Made by a program: the position numbers and the translations under genes. The notes beneath the pieces are model-generated. The model did no database searches. It was not told where the DNA came from and worked only from the letters and a program-made list of their open reading frames with translations. From positions 62,001 through 126,000 of the forward strand of contig NZ_VSKS01000008.1 in NCBI RefSeq assembly GCF_008312835.1: 64,000 bases of DNA, given 5' to 3'. Positions within the stretch are counted from its first letter, which is position 1, and each line of letters starts with the position of its first letter. This document shows positions 1 through 10,800 of this stretch, piece after piece. This DNA comes from Streptomyces marokkonensis (GTDB taxonomy: Bacteria > Actinomycetota > Actinomycetes > Streptomycetales > Streptomycetaceae).

Positions 1-1294
1 CCTCCTCCACGGCGTTCGTCCAGTGCTCCGTGCGGACGTGCCGTCCCAGGAGCGGGTCGTACCGGCGGGCGACGTCGCCCACGGCGTACACCGTGCGGGC
101 GGCGTCGACGGCGCCGTGGGCGTCGCACAGGACGCCGCCGTCGGCGTGCAGCGGGATGCCGGAGCCGGCCAGCCAGCCGGTGTCCGGGCGGACGCCGATG
201 CCGACCACGACGGCGTCGGCGGGCAGCACGCGTCCGTCGGAGAGGGCCACGCCGGTGACGGACGGCTCGCCGACGAGCGAGGCGACACGGGCGCCGGTCA
301 GCAGCCGTACCCCGTGGTCCGCGTGCAGCAGGGCGAGTTCGGCCGCCGGCTCCTCCCCCAGCAGCCCGGACAGCGGTGCGGGGAGCGCCTCCACCACGGT
401 GACCTCGAGGCCGCGGGCGCGGGCCGTCGAGGCCACCTCGGCCCCGACGAACCCGCCGCCCACGACGACCAGCCGGCCCCGGCCGACGCGGTCGAGGTCG
501 GCGCGCAGCCCGTGGCAGTCCGCGAGGGTGCGCAGCACGTGCACGCCCCGGCGGGGCATGCCGGGCAGCCGGCGGGGAGAGGCGCCGCAGGCGATGACCA
601 GCCGGTCGTAGCCGAGCCGGGTGCCGTCGTCGAGCCGCAGCACGTGGTGGTCCGTGTCCAGTGCGGTGGCGGCGGCGACGTGGCGTGCGGCGCCCCACTG
701 CGCGGGGTCGCCGAGCGAGGCGCGCCCGGCCTCCCAGTCGCCGGCGAGGATCTGCTTGGACAAGGGGGGCCGGTCGTACGGCGCGTCCGGATCGGGGTCG
801 ACGAGGGTGATCTCCCCGGTGTGGCCCGCCTCCCGCAGCGCGGCCGCGACGCGGGTGCCGCCGACCGACGCGCCGACGACCACCACACGGCCGTCACGCG
901 CCGCGGGTCCGGCGGACGCCGCGGGTGTGGCGGACGCCACCGGCCCGGCGGACGCTGTGGGTCCACCCCTCGCCACCGGCCCGGCGGACGCCACGGGGCC
1001 GGCGCTTGCCCCGGATCCGCCGCTCGCCCCGGGTCCGGCGGACGCCCCGGGTCCGGCGGACGCCACCGGCCCGGCGGACGCTGTGGGTCCACCCCTCGCC
1101 ACCGGCCCGGCGGACGCCACGGGGCCGGCGCTTGCCCCGGGTCCACCGCTCGCCGCGAGTCCGGCGCTTGCCCCGGGTCCGCCGGACGCCGCAGGTGCGG
1201 CGCTTGCCCCGGGTCCGCCGCTTGCCCCGGGTCCGGCGGACGCCGCGGGTCCGGCGGGTGGCCGCTCGGCGGGCGTCGCAGGCTCGGCCGTCAC
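1..1294 (-). CDS. FAD-dependent ferredoxin reductase-like oxidoreductase with repeat-rich N-terminus (C-terminus cut by window edge)
   Basis: Reverse-strand translation gives a pyridine nucleotide-disulfide oxidoreductase of the rubredoxin/ferredoxin reductase type. After a ~120-residue extension comes [11 protein letters not shown] (FAD-binding Rossmann), then YDRPPLSK, then [12 protein letters not shown] (NADH Rossmann) and a YAVGDVA motif near the edge. Translation starts with GTG at 1294, overlapping the upstream NRPS stop by GTGA and preceded by GAGGGAG. The first ~120 codons are a low-complexity Gly-Pro-Ala-Ser repeat; an in-frame GTG at 940 would remove it. Family members pass electrons from NAD(P)H to a ferredoxin, so this is a plausible partner for the ferredoxin/P450 pair at 32.4-33.8 kb (inference). 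The gene runs off the left edge, so its C-terminal domain is not visible. Confidence 0.85.
   Translation of the reverse strand, partial: MTAEPATPAERPPAGPAASAGPGASGGPGASAAPAASGGPGASAGLAASGGPGASAGPVASAGPVARGGPTASAGPVASAGPGASAGPGASGGSGASAGPVASAGPVARGGPTASAGPVASATPAASAGPAARDGRVVVVGASVGGTRVAAALREAGHTGEITLVDPDPDAPYDRPPLSKQILAGDWEAGRASLGDPAQWGAARHVAAATALDTDHHVLRLDDGTRLGYDRLVIACGASPRRLPGMPRRGVHVLRTLADCHGLRADLDRVGRGRLVVVGGGFVGAEVASTARARGLEVTVVEALPAPLSGLLGEEPAAELALLHADHGVRLLTGARVASLVGEPSVTGVALSDGRVLPADAVVVGIGVRPDTGWLAGSGIPLHADGGVLCDAHGAVDAARTVYAVGDVARRYDPLLGRHVRTEHWTNAVEE
904..1270 (-). repeat. Tandem Gly-Pro-Ala-Ser coding repeat in the reductase N-terminus
   Basis: An 18-nt unit encoding GP(A/G/V)AS(A/G) is iterated across about 120 codons. 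A higher-order duplication of 126 nt (42 codons) is visible: the tract starting at 933 recurs nearly unchanged from 1059 for at least 80 nt. The repeat keeps frame with the downstream FAD domain. It could act as a flexible tether, or mark slippage in a dispensable extension. Confidence 0.85.
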
Positions 1295-3099
1295 GACACG
1301 GCTCCCTCGGTCACGGCGCCGGGGGCGTGTGCCGCCAGGGCGCGCGGGGTGCGCAGCTCCAGTACGTCGCGCAGCCCGAAGGCCAGGCCCTCCTTGCGGG
1401 CCCTGCCGGCCAGCCGGGCGGCACGGAGGCTGTCCCCGCCGCGGGCGAAGAAGTCGTCGTCGAGGTAGACCGCGGGCAGCCCGAGGACCTCGGCGAACAG
1501 GGCGCACAGCCGCGCCTCGGCCTCGGTCTCCGGCGCGGCGCCGACCGGGCCGTCCTCGGCCGGCGGCTCGGGAAGGGCGTCCTTGTCGAGCTTCCCGTTG
1601 GAGGTCAGGGGGAGTTCGGCGACCACGACCACGGCCGCCGGGACCATGTAGGAGGGCAGCACCCGGGCCACGGCCGCGCGCAGGTCCGCCGGGTCGGGGC
1701 GCGCGCCGTCCTCGGGGACGACGTAGCCCGCCAGGTACCGGTCGCCGGAGCGGTCCTCGCGTGCGATCACGGCCGCCTGCCGCACCCCCGGCCGGGCGGC
1801 CACCACCGAGGTGACCTCGCCGAGTTCGATGCGGTAGCCGCGGATCTTGACCTGGTCGTCGGTGCGGCCCAGGTACTCCAGGAGCCCGTCGGGCCGCATC
1901 CGCGCGATGTCGCCCGTGCGGTACATCCGCCCGCCGCCGGGCGCGGCCACGAACCGCTGCGCCGTCAGCGCGGGGCGGCCCAGGTAGCCGCGCGCCACCT
2001 GGCCGCCCGCGATGTACAACTCGCCCTCGGTGCCGGGCGGGACCGGCCGCAGCCGCTCGTCCAGGACCTGCAGGGAGGTGCCCGGGGTGGGCCTGCCGAT
2101 GGGGGTGGCGCCGGGCTCGACCGGGTCGTCGGGGCCGATGGAGAAGACGCAGCAGCCGACGGTCGCCTCGGTGGGGCCGTACTCGTTGACCACCGTCGCG
2201 CCCGGGTGGGTGCGCCGCCACCGCTCGACGACGTCACCGATGAGCATCTCGCCGCCGACCACCAGGTCCGCGGTGGGCGACAGCTCGGCAGGGAGCGCGG
2301 TGAGCAGTGGCAGGTGCGAGGGGGTCGCCTTGACGAAGGCGGGCCGGCCGGGCGCCGCGCCGGGTTCCGGTTCCCGGTCCAGTGACCCGACGCGCACCCG
2401 GCCGCCCAGCAGCAGCGGCCCGTACAGCGCGGTCACCGTGAGGTCGAACGCGACCGGGGAGTGCAGCAGCGCGCTCTCCGCCAGGCCCGGGTAGGCGGCG
2501 CAGGCGAACTCCAGGTAGCGCAGCAGGGTGTCGTGCTGCACCGTCACGCCCTTGGGGCGGCCGGTGGAGCCCGAGGTGTAGATGACGTACGCGAGGTTGC
2601 GCGCGGTGAGCGGGGCCGGCCGGTCGGCGTCCGTGGGGTCGTGCGCCGGGCCGCCGGACGCCTCGGCGGCGGCGACCACCGCGGGCACCCGGACGGTGGT
2701 GAGGCAGTCGGCGCCGGGGCCGTCGTCCTGGACGAGCATCAGGTCCAGGCCGGTGTCCTCGACGATGAACGCCAGGCGCTCGGGCGGGCAGTCGTCGTCG
2801 ACCGGGACGTAGGCGGCGCCCGCCTTGAGCACGCCCAGCAGGGCGACCAGCAGGTCGTCCGACCTGGGGACGCGGACCCCGACGACCTGCTCCGGGCCGA
2901 CGCCCCGGGCGAGCAGGTGGTGCGCCAGCAGGTTGGCCCGGTGGTTGAGTCCGGCGTAGTCCACCTCCCGCCCGTCGCAGTGGACGGCGACGGCGCGCGG
3001 GGTGCGCGCCACCTGTGCCTGGAAGAGTTCGGGGAGGGACGGTTCAGCCATCGTGATGTCCTCTTGCTGTCCTCGTGCGGGGGAGTCGTCCGGGGTCAT
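1291..3099 (-). CDS. Stand-alone NRPS A-T didomain, predicted Asn-activating
   Basis: This 602-residue protein has an adenylation domain (about 20-500, [10 protein letters not shown] near 178) and a thiolation domain ([11 protein letters not shown] near 550), with no condensation or release domain. Specificity-pocket residues read by eye are D-L-T-K-V-G-E-V-G, the pattern known for asparagine. A10 is SNGKLDK with the lysine present. The start ATG overlaps the stop of the preceding C*-A-T gene (ATGA); an internal ATG at 3051 is possible. Because NRPS3 contains a module with a dead A domain, this protein probably loads Asn in trans, either by transfer to the NRPS3 T domain or by direct use of its own T domain (inference). 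Confidence 0.92.
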   Translation of the reverse strand: MTPDDSPARGQQEDITMAEPSLPELFQAQVARTPRAVAVHCDGREVDYAGLNHRANLLAHHLLARGVGPEQVVGVRVPRSDDLLVALLGVLKAGAAYVPVDDDCPPERLAFIVEDTGLDLMLVQDDGPGADCLTTVRVPAVVAAAEASGGPAHDPTDADRPAPLTARNLAYVIYTSGSTGRPKGVTVQHDTLLRYLEFACAAYPGLAESALLHSPVAFDLTVTALYGPLLLGGRVRVGSLDREPEPGAAPGRPAFVKATPSHLPLLTALPAELSPTADLVVGGEMLIGDVVERWRRTHPGATVVNEYGPTEATVGCCVFSIGPDDPVEPGATPIGRPTPGTSLQVLDERLRPVPPGTEGELYIAGGQVARGYLGRPALTAQRFVAAPGGGRMYRTGDIARMRPDGLLEYLGRTDDQVKIRGYRIELGEVTSVVAARPGVRQAAVIAREDRSGDRYLAGYVVPEDGARPDPADLRAAVARVLPSYMVPAAVVVVAELPLTSNGKLDKDALPEPPAEDGPVGAAPETEAEARLCALFAEVLGLPAVYLDDDFFARGGDSLRAARLAGRARKEGLAFGLRDVLELRTPRALAAHAPGAVTEGAVS

Positions 3100-6000
3100 C
3101 CGGCGTGGTCCGCGGCCAGTTGCCGGATCGTCGGGCGCAGGTACAGCTCGCGCATGGCGACCGTGGGACCGCCGCGCCGGCGCAGGGCGGCGCCCACGCG
3201 CATGGCGAGCAGCGAGTTGCCGCCCAGGTCGAAGAAGTTGTCGTCCGGGCCGACGGGTACGCCGAGGACCTCCGCCCAGACGTCGAGCAGCACCTGTGCG
3301 AAGGCGTCACCCGGGGGCGTACCGGGCGCGGCGGCGGAGGCCGGCGCGGCGAGGGCCGGCGCGGCGGGGGCGGGCACGGCGGGGGCCGCCGGCACGGGCG
3401 CGGGCAGCCGGCGGGTGTCGAGCTTGCCGTTGGTGGTGAGCGGCATCCGGTCGAGCGCGGTGACCGTCGACGGCACCATGTACTCGGGCAGGAACCCGCT
3501 CGCGCGCTGCCGCACGGAGGCCGTGTCGTCGCCGTCCATCACCACGTACGCGTCGAGCTGCGCGGTCGCCGCGTCGTCGGGGTCCGTCCGGTTGAGCACG
3601 ACGGCCGCGGCGGTCACCCGGGGGTCGTCCAGCAGCACCGAGCGGATCTCGTCCAGCTCGATGCGGAAGCCGCGCAGCTTGACCTGGCTGTCCAGCCGTC
3701 CCAGGTGCTCCAGCCGCCCGTCGGGCAGCAGCCGGCCCATGTCACCGCTGCGGTACTCCCGTTCGCCGGTGCGCGCGTCGGTCAGGAACCGCTCGGCGGT
3801 GAGCTCGGGCCGGTTGAGGTAGTGCGCGGCGACGCCGGCCCCGCCGACGCGGATCTCACCGGCGACGCCCGCCGGCAGGGTCCGGCCCTCGGGGTCGGCG
3901 ACCCGTACCGACCAGCCGGGCAGCGCGTGGCCGACCGACCTGGATCCGGCGAGCGCCTCGGCCCGGGTGACGGTCTGCGCGGTCACGTGGACCGTGGTCT
4001 CGGTGATGCCGTACATGTTGACCACCCGGCACCCGGTCTCCGGGTGCCGGTCGAACCAGGGCAGGAGCATCCGCGGGTCGAGTCCCTCCCCGCCGAAGAC
4101 GACGAGCCGTACGGGGGCGGCGTCCGCGCCGTCCCGCTCGACCTCCACGAGGTGGGCGAAGGCCGACGGGGTCTGGCTGAGCACGGAGACGCGCTCCTCG
4201 CGCAGCAGCCGGTGGAAGTCCTCCGGCGAACGCGACACCCAGTAGGGCACGACGACCAGCCGGCCGCCGGTGAGCAGGCAGCCCCAGATCTCCCACACCG
4301 AGAAGTCGAAGGCGCTGGAGTGGAACAGCGTCCAGGTGTCGTCCTCGTTCAGGGCGAAGTCGTCGGCGGTGGCGGCCATCAGGCTGAGCACGTTGACGTG
4401 CGGGACGACCACGCCCTTGGGGCGGCCGGTGGAGCCGGAGGTGTAGATGACGTACGCCGGGTCGGCGGGGCCCGTCTGCGACGGCGGCGGTCCGTCGCAC
4501 CGCTCGGGGGCGTGCTCCTCGAGTTCCGCCGGGGACAGCACCCGCACGGCGCCGCCGCCGGGGAAGCCGGCGCGGTCGGTGAGCACCGTGGTGAGTCCGG
4601 CGTCCTCCGTCGTGTAGGCGAGCCGGTCCTCGGGGTAGGCCGGGTCCATGGGGACGTAGGTGGCGCCCGCCTTGAGCACCGCGAGCAGGGCGACGATCAG
4701 CTCGGCGGAGCGGTCAAGGCACACCCCGACGCGGTCGGAGCCGGCCACGCCCAGGGCGCGCAGGGCGTGCGCGAGCCGGTCGGCGCGGCGGTCGAGTTCG
4801 CCGTAGGTGAGCCGGGTCCTCTCGTGGCACACGGCGACGGCGTCCGGCCGCGCGGCCGCGATCGCGGCGATCGCGGTGTCGAGGCGCTGCGGCGTGAAGG
4901 ACGGCAGCGGGGCGGACCGCCGGTGCGCGGCGAGGCGTTCGGCGTCGTCCTCCTCCCACGGCCGTACGTCGGCGACGGGGGTCTCCGGTGCCTCGGCGAG
5001 CGTCCGGTGCGCCTCGCGCAGGTGGCGCAGGAGTTGGCCGGCGATGCCGGCGGACAGCGTCCGCGGGGAGAAGTCGCAGCGGAGCCGCCGGTTGCCCGCG
5101 GGGTCGCGGTCCACGGTGACGGTCACCGGGAACGGCGGGAGCTGGAACGGCCGGTACTCGGCGTACTCCGCGCCGGGCAGGCCGGCCGCCGGGTCCCGGT
5201 CGGCGAGGACGAGCCCCAGCGGGGCGGTACCGGCCGCGGTGAGGGCGCCACGGAGCTCGGCCGTGTACCGGGCGGGCCCGGCGGCCAGGTGGGCGCGGAG
5301 TTCCTTGTCGGCGGTGCCGAGGGTGTTCCCGCCGTCGGCCGTCACCGGCACCAGGGCGAGGTGCTCGCCTCCGGCGGCCTCGTCCGGGAGCAGCGCCGCG
5401 ACGGCGGTCGTGCGCACGCCCTCGTAGCGGGCGAGGACGACGCCGAGAGCGGTGGTCCAGCTCACGGCGTCGGTGACGGGGTGGCCGTCGGGCAGCGGCA
5501 GCACACGGACGCCGGGCTCGTCCGGCCCGTGCGCCCGGCCGAGTCCCCAGGCCGGCCGCGCCTGGGGGGCGCACTCGGCGAGCTCGGCGGCCTGCCGGAC
5601 GGCGTCGGCAGCGGGGGCGCCGCCGTCCGCCGGGGCGGCCCGGCCGGCGCCCGGGCCCGCCCCGGCCGGCGCGTCCGGCCAGGCGGGGGCCGCGTGGACG
5701 CGACCGGGGCCCATCGCGGGGTCCGCGCCCGTGGCGTTCGCGGCGGCCGAGGCGGAGGCGTCGGCGGGTCCGTCGGCGTGGCGGGCGCGGGTGACGGCGG
5801 CCGGACCGTCCGGGTCCGGGCCGGCGCCGTTCAGCATGCGGGCCGCGAGGGTGTGCAGGGCCTCGGTGTCCAGGGTGGCGCGGTGGGCCACCAGCACGAG
5901 GTCGGCGGCGCCGTCGGCGTACCGCAGGAGGACCGCCCGTGCCGGGGTGTCCGGGTGGGCGGGCAGCGGGCGGGCGAGTTCGCGTGCGCGCCACCGCTCG

Positions 6001-6236
6001 GCGGCGGGCTCGTCGGCCCGGTACGGCACCCGCTCGGTCCACAGCCGTACGGATCCGGGCGGGGTCACCGCCGTGCCGGGGGCGGCGGGCGCCGCGCCGG
6101 TGAGGCGTACGCGCAGTGCGTGGCACGACGGGCCGGCTGCGGCGCGGTCGCGGTCCGGGGCCCGCTCGCCGGTACGGGCGGCGGGGCTCGGCTCCGGCGC
6201 GGGCGGTGCGACGGCGTCCTGGTGAGAGATCGACAC
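3096..6236 (-). CDS. Stand-alone NRPS C*-A-T protein with degenerate condensation domain, predicted Thr-activating
   Basis: 1046 residues. Residues 1-410 resemble a condensation domain but are eroded: the HHxxxDG catalytic motif is replaced by AHRATLD, and there is an Ala/Gly/Pro-rich insert. Residues ~440-930 are an intact A domain ([10 protein letters not shown] near 602, NGKLDT). Pocket residues D-F-W-S-V-G-M-V-H are close to the Thr code (DFWNVGMVH), with Ser for Asn at position 278. A T domain ([10 protein letters not shown]) lies near 1005. Start and stop are coupled to the A-T gene below. With NRPS3 offering a C-T module lacking any A domain, the natural reading is trans-supply of (allo-)Thr to position 5. 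The dead C domain then probably serves docking, not peptide bond formation. Confidence 0.9.
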   Translation of the reverse strand: MSISHQDAVAPPAPEPSPAARTGERAPDRDRAAAGPSCHALRVRLTGAAPAAPGTAVTPPGSVRLWTERVPYRADEPAAERWRARELARPLPAHPDTPARAVLLRYADGAADLVLVAHRATLDTEALHTLAARMLNGAGPDPDGPAAVTRARHADGPADASASAAANATGADPAMGPGRVHAAPAWPDAPAGAGPGAGRAAPADGGAPAADAVRQAAELAECAPQARPAWGLGRAHGPDEPGVRVLPLPDGHPVTDAVSWTTALGVVLARYEGVRTTAVAALLPDEAAGGEHLALVPVTADGGNTLGTADKELRAHLAAGPARYTAELRGALTAAGTAPLGLVLADRDPAAGLPGAEYAEYRPFQLPPFPVTVTVDRDPAGNRRLRCDFSPRTLSAGIAGQLLRHLREAHRTLAEAPETPVADVRPWEEDDAERLAAHRRSAPLPSFTPQRLDTAIAAIAAARPDAVAVCHERTRLTYGELDRRADRLAHALRALGVAGSDRVGVCLDRSAELIVALLAVLKAGATYVPMDPAYPEDRLAYTTEDAGLTTVLTDRAGFPGGGAVRVLSPAELEEHAPERCDGPPPSQTGPADPAYVIYTSGSTGRPKGVVVPHVNVLSLMAATADDFALNEDDTWTLFHSSAFDFSVWEIWGCLLTGGRLVVVPYWVSRSPEDFHRLLREERVSVLSQTPSAFAHLVEVERDGADAAPVRLVVFGGEGLDPRMLLPWFDRHPETGCRVVNMYGITETTVHVTAQTVTRAEALAGSRSVGHALPGWSVRVADPEGRTLPAGVAGEIRVGGAGVAAHYLNRPELTAERFLTDARTGEREYRSGDMGRLLPDGRLEHLGRLDSQVKLRGFRIELDEIRSVLLDDPRVTAAAVVLNRTDPDDAATAQLDAYVVMDGDDTASVRQRASGFLPEYMVPSTVTALDRMPLTTNGKLDTRRLPAPVPAAPAVPAPAAPALAAPASAAAPGTPPGDAFAQVLLDVWAEVLGVPVGPDDNFFDLGGNSLLAMRVGAALRRRGGPTVAMRELYLRPTIRQLAADHAG

Positions 6237-6267
6237 GACTGGGTCCCCTAGGCGTGGTTGTGATGGC

Positions 6268-7092
6268 TCAGCGGGTGGTGAAGCCGCCGTCGACGGTCAG
6301 CACGGAGCCGGTCACCTGCCGGGACTCGTCGGAGGCCAGCCAGAGCGCGGCACCCGCCACGTCCTCCGGCTCGATCAGCGCGTTCATCGGCTGCGACTGG
6401 ACGAAGGCCTGCTCGTGCTCGCCGACCGGCAGTTGCAGCGACCGGGCGATCTCGGTGAGCATCCGGCCCTCGGCGCGGCTGTCGTCGCGGATCGACCCGG
6501 GGCACAGGGCGTTGACGCGCACCTTCAGCGGTGCGTAGTCCAGCGCGGCCGCCCGGGTCAGCCCGATCAGGCCGTGCTTGGAGGCGGTGTATCCGGCGAA
6601 GTGGCGGTAGCCCACCAGACCGGCGGTGGAGGCGACGTTGACGATGCTGCCGGAGCGCCGCGCGACCATGTGCGGGCCGACCAGCGACATCATGCGCCAG
6701 GCGCCGGACAGGTTGACGTCGATCATCACCTGCCACTCGTCCTCGGTGATCTCGTGGGTGGTCCGGCCCGACGGCGCGACGATGCCCGCGTTGTTGACGA
6801 GGACGTCGATCGCGCCGAACCGGTCGAGCGTCTCGTCGACCGCCGCGCGCAGGGCGGCGCCGTCGCGGATGTCGGCGGCCGCCGTGAGCACGGCGGAGCC
6901 CTGCTCACGGCAGAGCCGCGCGGTGTGGTCCAGCTGGCTGACCGTGCCGAGCGGGTAGGGCACGCCGTCCACGTCGCCGCAGACGTCGAGCAGGGCGAGG
7001 TCGGCGCCCTCCCGGCTGAACGCCAGCGCGCAGGCACGGCCGACGCCGCGCGCGGCTCCCGTCAGGACGACGGTCTTTCCTTGCAGGCGCAC
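6268..7092 (-). CDS. Short-chain dehydrogenase/reductase, mycofactocin-type
   Basis: 274 residues with a classical SDR layout: TGAARGVG cofactor motif (11-18), NNAG, catalytic YTASK and a C-terminal VDGGF. After the second beta strand it carries an insertion (VDGVPYPLGTVSQLDHT, residues about 42-58) resembling that of mycofactocin-coupled SDRs, which hold NAD tightly and need an external electron acceptor. It sits in the NRPS operon between the type II thioesterase and the C*-A-T gene. Substrate unknown: it could reduce or oxidise an acyl-chain or side-chain oxygen. The family call is firm; the mycofactocin link is inference. Confidence 0.88.
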   Translation of the reverse strand: MRLQGKTVVLTGAARGVGRACALAFSREGADLALLDVCGDVDGVPYPLGTVSQLDHTARLCREQGSAVLTAAADIRDGAALRAAVDETLDRFGAIDVLVNNAGIVAPSGRTTHEITEDEWQVMIDVNLSGAWRMMSLVGPHMVARRSGSIVNVASTAGLVGYRHFAGYTASKHGLIGLTRAAALDYAPLKVRVNALCPGSIRDDSRAEGRMLTEIARSLQLPVGEHEQAFVQSQPMNALIEPEDVAGAALWLASDESRQVTGSVLTVDGGFTTR

Positions 7093-7101
7093 CGGGACTC
7101 C

Positions 7102-7809
7102 TCAGGAACGGTGGGGGTGGACGTCGGCGAGCACGTCGATCAGGCCCTCGGGGTTGTCGATCAGGTACATGTGGCCGCCCTCGACCTCCACGAAGTGGAA
7201 CTCGCCGCTGGTGGCCTTGGACCACTCCATGGCCTGCTCGGTGGTCACCAGCGTGTCGGTGGTGCCGCGCACCGAGACGATCGGCACGGACAGCGGTGCT
7301 TCGGAGGAGGGGACGTAGCTCTCGTGCATCTCCACGTCGGCGCGGAGCGTGGGCAGCAGCAGTTCCCGCATCTCCGGGTCCTCCAGCGCGTCGTGCCGGT
7401 AACCGGCGAACTCCTTGACCCGGTCCAGGAACTGGTCGTCGTCGAGTCCGCTCGCCCCGTTCTCGCGCTTCGTCCACGGCCCCGGGGAACCGCTGACGAC
7501 GAGCGCCGCCAGGTCGACGCCGTCGGTCGCGGCCAGCCCGTGGGCGATCTCGTACGACAGCACCGCGCCGAGGCTGTGGCCGAACAGGACGACCGGGCCG
7601 GCCCCCCGGACCCGCTCCAGCACCTCGGGCAGCAGCCCGTCGGCGGCCTCGACCGCGTTGCGGTACGGCTCCTCGGCGAACCGCTGCTCACGGCCCGGGA
7701 GCTGTACGGCGGCGAGCTCGAACCGGTCCTGGACGAGCGGCACCCAGGGGCGGAAGACCGAGGCACCGGCCCCGGCGAACGGCACGCAGAGCACGACCGT
7801 CTTCGACAT
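7102..7809 (-). CDS. Type II (editing) thioesterase
   Basis: 235-residue alpha/beta hydrolase with the nucleophile elbow GHSLGA near residue 77 and a late GGHMY catalytic His. Its length and start (KTVVLCVPFAGAGASVF) are typical of the stand-alone thioesterases that clear misprimed or stalled carrier proteins in NRPS/PKS systems. It lies 25 nt downstream of NRPS3 and 9 nt upstream of the SDR in the same operon, so it should be co-made with the assembly line. Confidence 0.93.
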   Translation of the reverse strand: MSKTVVLCVPFAGAGASVFRPWVPLVQDRFELAAVQLPGREQRFAEEPYRNAVEAADGLLPEVLERVRGAGPVVLFGHSLGAVLSYEIAHGLAATDGVDLAALVVSGSPGPWTKRENGASGLDDDQFLDRVKEFAGYRHDALEDPEMRELLLPTLRADVEMHESYVPSSEAPLSVPIVSVRGTTDTLVTTEQAMEWSKATSGEFHFVEVEGGHMYLIDNPEGLIDVLADVHPHRS

Positions 7810-7834
7810 GGTGATTCCTTTTCTGTGCTGAGGG

Positions 7835-10800
7835 TCAGGCGTGGTCCGCGCGAGCGGCGGGGGCCAGCTTCTTCGCCAGCACCGCCCCCATCTCGGCGAG
7901 CGGCTCGGGCCGCATCAGGTCGTTGTGGGAGGCGGCGACGGAGTGGACCTCCAGGTCCCCGCCGACGTGGTCGTGCCAGTGGCCGGGGTCGCCGACCGGG
8001 TCGACGGTCGCGGCGAACAGCACCGCGCCGGCCCGGCAGCGCCCGGTGGGCGCGGCACCGTCGATGCGGAAGCTGTTGGCCATCACGTGCTGCAGCCGCC
8101 GCAGCTGGTCGGCGGTCAGGCCGGCCAGGTCCTTCCCGGCGGAGCGCACCGCCGCCATGACCGAGTCGGCGTCGACCGGGCCGTCGACGTCGGCCGCTTC
8201 GAGACCGGCGGCGGCGAGGACGCCGTCGAGGAACTCCCGTTCCGAGAACCGCGCCTCGGGGTCGGCCTCGGTGTTGGGGTAGGCGTCCAGCAGGGCGAGC
8301 AGCTCCACCTCCTGCCCGTCGGCCTCCAGGCGGGCCGTCATCGCGTGGGCGATGCGGCCGCCCAGCGACCAGCCGAGGAGCCGGTAGGGGCCCTCGGGCT
8401 GGACCGCGCGGACGCGGGCCACGTAGTCGTCCGCCATCTCCTGGAGCGTGCCGGGGAGCGGGCCGTCGCCGTCGAGTCCGACCGCCTGGAGGCCGTACAG
8501 GGCGACCTCCGCGGGCAGGTGCTCGGCGAGGGACGCGTACGGCCAGCTGAGTCCGCCGAGCGGGTGGACGCAGAACAGCGGGGTGTCCGTGCCGGGGCGC
8601 AGGGTCAGCAGCGGGGCGGTCGGCCCGGCCGTGGTGTCCTGGCCGAGGCGGCCGGCGAGGGCCGCCACCGTCGGTGCCTCGAAGACCGACACCACCGACA
8701 GCTCCGCGCCGAGCCGGTCGCGGACCCGGCTGATGAGCTTGGTCGCGAGCAGCGAATGGCCGCCGAGGTCGAAGAAGTTGTCGTCGATGTGGACCGTGTC
8801 GTGGCCGAGGAGCCCGGCGAAGATCTCGCACAGCGCCGCCTCGGTCGCGTCGCGCGGGCCCCGGCCGGGCCGGCGGTCGAGCAGGCGCGGGGCCGGGAGG
8901 GCCTTCTTGTCGACCTTGCCGTTCGGGGTGACCGGCACGGTGTCGATGACGGCGTAGTGCACGGGCACCATGTGGTCGGGCAGCAGGGCGGCGAGGTGGT
9001 CGCGCAGCTCCTCCGGGCCGACGGGGGCGGCCGGGTCGGCCGCGGTGACGTACGCCGCGAGGCGGGTGTCGCCCGAGGGGTCCCGGAGCGCGGTCACCAC
9101 GGCGCTGCCGACCCGGGCGTGCCGGGTGAGCGCGTGCTCGATCTCGCCGAGCTCGATGCGCTGCCCGCGGATCTTCACCTGGTCGTCGGTGCGGCCGAGG
9201 TACTCGATCACTCCGTCCCGGGTGATCCGGGCCAGGTCCCCGGTGCGGTAGAGCCGGGAGCCGGGCGGGCCGTACGGGTCGGCCACGAACCGCTCCGCCG
9301 TCAGGTCCGGCCGGCCGAGGTAGCCGTGCGCCAGCTGCACGCCGCCGAGGTAGAGTTCGCCGCTGCTGCCGGCCGGGACCGGGCCGAGCGCGGCGTCCAG
9401 CACATGGGTCCGGGTGTTCCAGACGGGCCTGCCGATCGGGACGTTCGCGCTGTCCGGCCGGGCGGCGCAGTCCCAGGCGGTGACGTCGACGGACGCCTCG
9501 GTCGGCCCGTAGAGGTTGTGCAGTTCCACTCCGCCGAGCAGGGCCCGGAACCGGTCGCGCAGACCGGCGGGCAGGGCCTCGCCGCTGCACAGCACGCGGC
9601 GCAGGCCGGTGCAGCGGGCGGCCTCGGGCTCGGCGAGGAACACCTCCAGCATCGACGGCACGAAGTGGACCGTGGTGATGGCCGCCTCCTGGATGAGGCG
9701 GGCGAGGTAGGCGGGGTCCCGGTGGCCCCCGGGCCGCGCGGCGACCTGGACCGAGCCGGTCACCAGCGGCCAGAAGAACTCCCAGACGGAGACGTCGAAT
9801 CCGGACGGGGTCTTCTGCAGCACGCGGTCGCCGGAGCCGATGCGGTAGGCGTCCTGCATCCACAGCAGGCGGTTGACGATGCCCCTGTGGGGGACGACGA
9901 CGCCCTTGGGGCGGCCGGTCGAGCCGGACGTGTAGATGACGTAGGCGGGCGAGTCCGGCAGCGGTCCTGGCAGCGCCCGTGTCTCCTCGGCGGACACGGC
10001 CGCCAGTTCCCAGTCGGTGCCGAGGTCGTCCAGCACGACGAGGGAGCGGACGGTGCCCTTGACGGCATCGGGCAGGGCGCGCAGCGCCTGAGAGGTGGTG
10101 AGCAGGACGGCGGGGCGGGCGTCGCCGAGGACGTAGGCGATCCGCTCGGCCGGATAGTCGGTCTCCACCGGCAGATAGGCGGCACCCGCCTTGAGCGCGG
10201 CGAGCAGGGCGACGGTCAGGGCGGCCGAGCGCGGCACGGCGACCGCGACGACGTCGCCGCGGCGCACGCCGCGGGCGGCGAGCAGCGCGGCCAGCCGGGA
10301 GGAGCGGTCGTCGAGTGCGGCGTAGCTCAGCTCGCCGTCCTCGCCGGTCACCGCCGGCCGGTCCGGGGTGCTCGCCGCTTGTGCGGCGAAGAGCCCGGCG
10401 AGGGTCTCCGGCGCGAAGCCGGACTCCGTCGCGGGGGGCAGTTCGAGGCCGTGGGCGGTGTCGTTGAAGCCGGTGACCAGCCGCTCGCGCTCGGCGGGGT
10501 CGAGGATGTCGATCCGGGTGAGCGGGGTCGCCGGCTCGGCCACGGCGGCGGTGAGCAGCCGGACGAGGCGTTCGCCGATGAGCCGGACGGTGCCGGCGTC
10601 GAACAGGTCGGCGCTGTACTCGAGGGAGACGTCGATGCCGGCGGGGGCGCCGTCGAGGTCGGTGCGTTCGACGAAGTTGAAGCCGAGGTCGAACTTGGCC
10701 GCGGAGGTCTCGCCGTCGACGGGGCGGGCGGTCAGGCCCGGCAGGTCGAGGGTGGCGACCGCGTTGTTCTGCAGCACGATCATCACCTGGAACAGCGGGT

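Noticed and set aside
298-1146. Minus-strand frame with Pro/Arg/Trp repeats
   Set aside because: Out-of-frame reading of the reductase repeat; the FAD/NAD motifs are in the frame starting at 1294.
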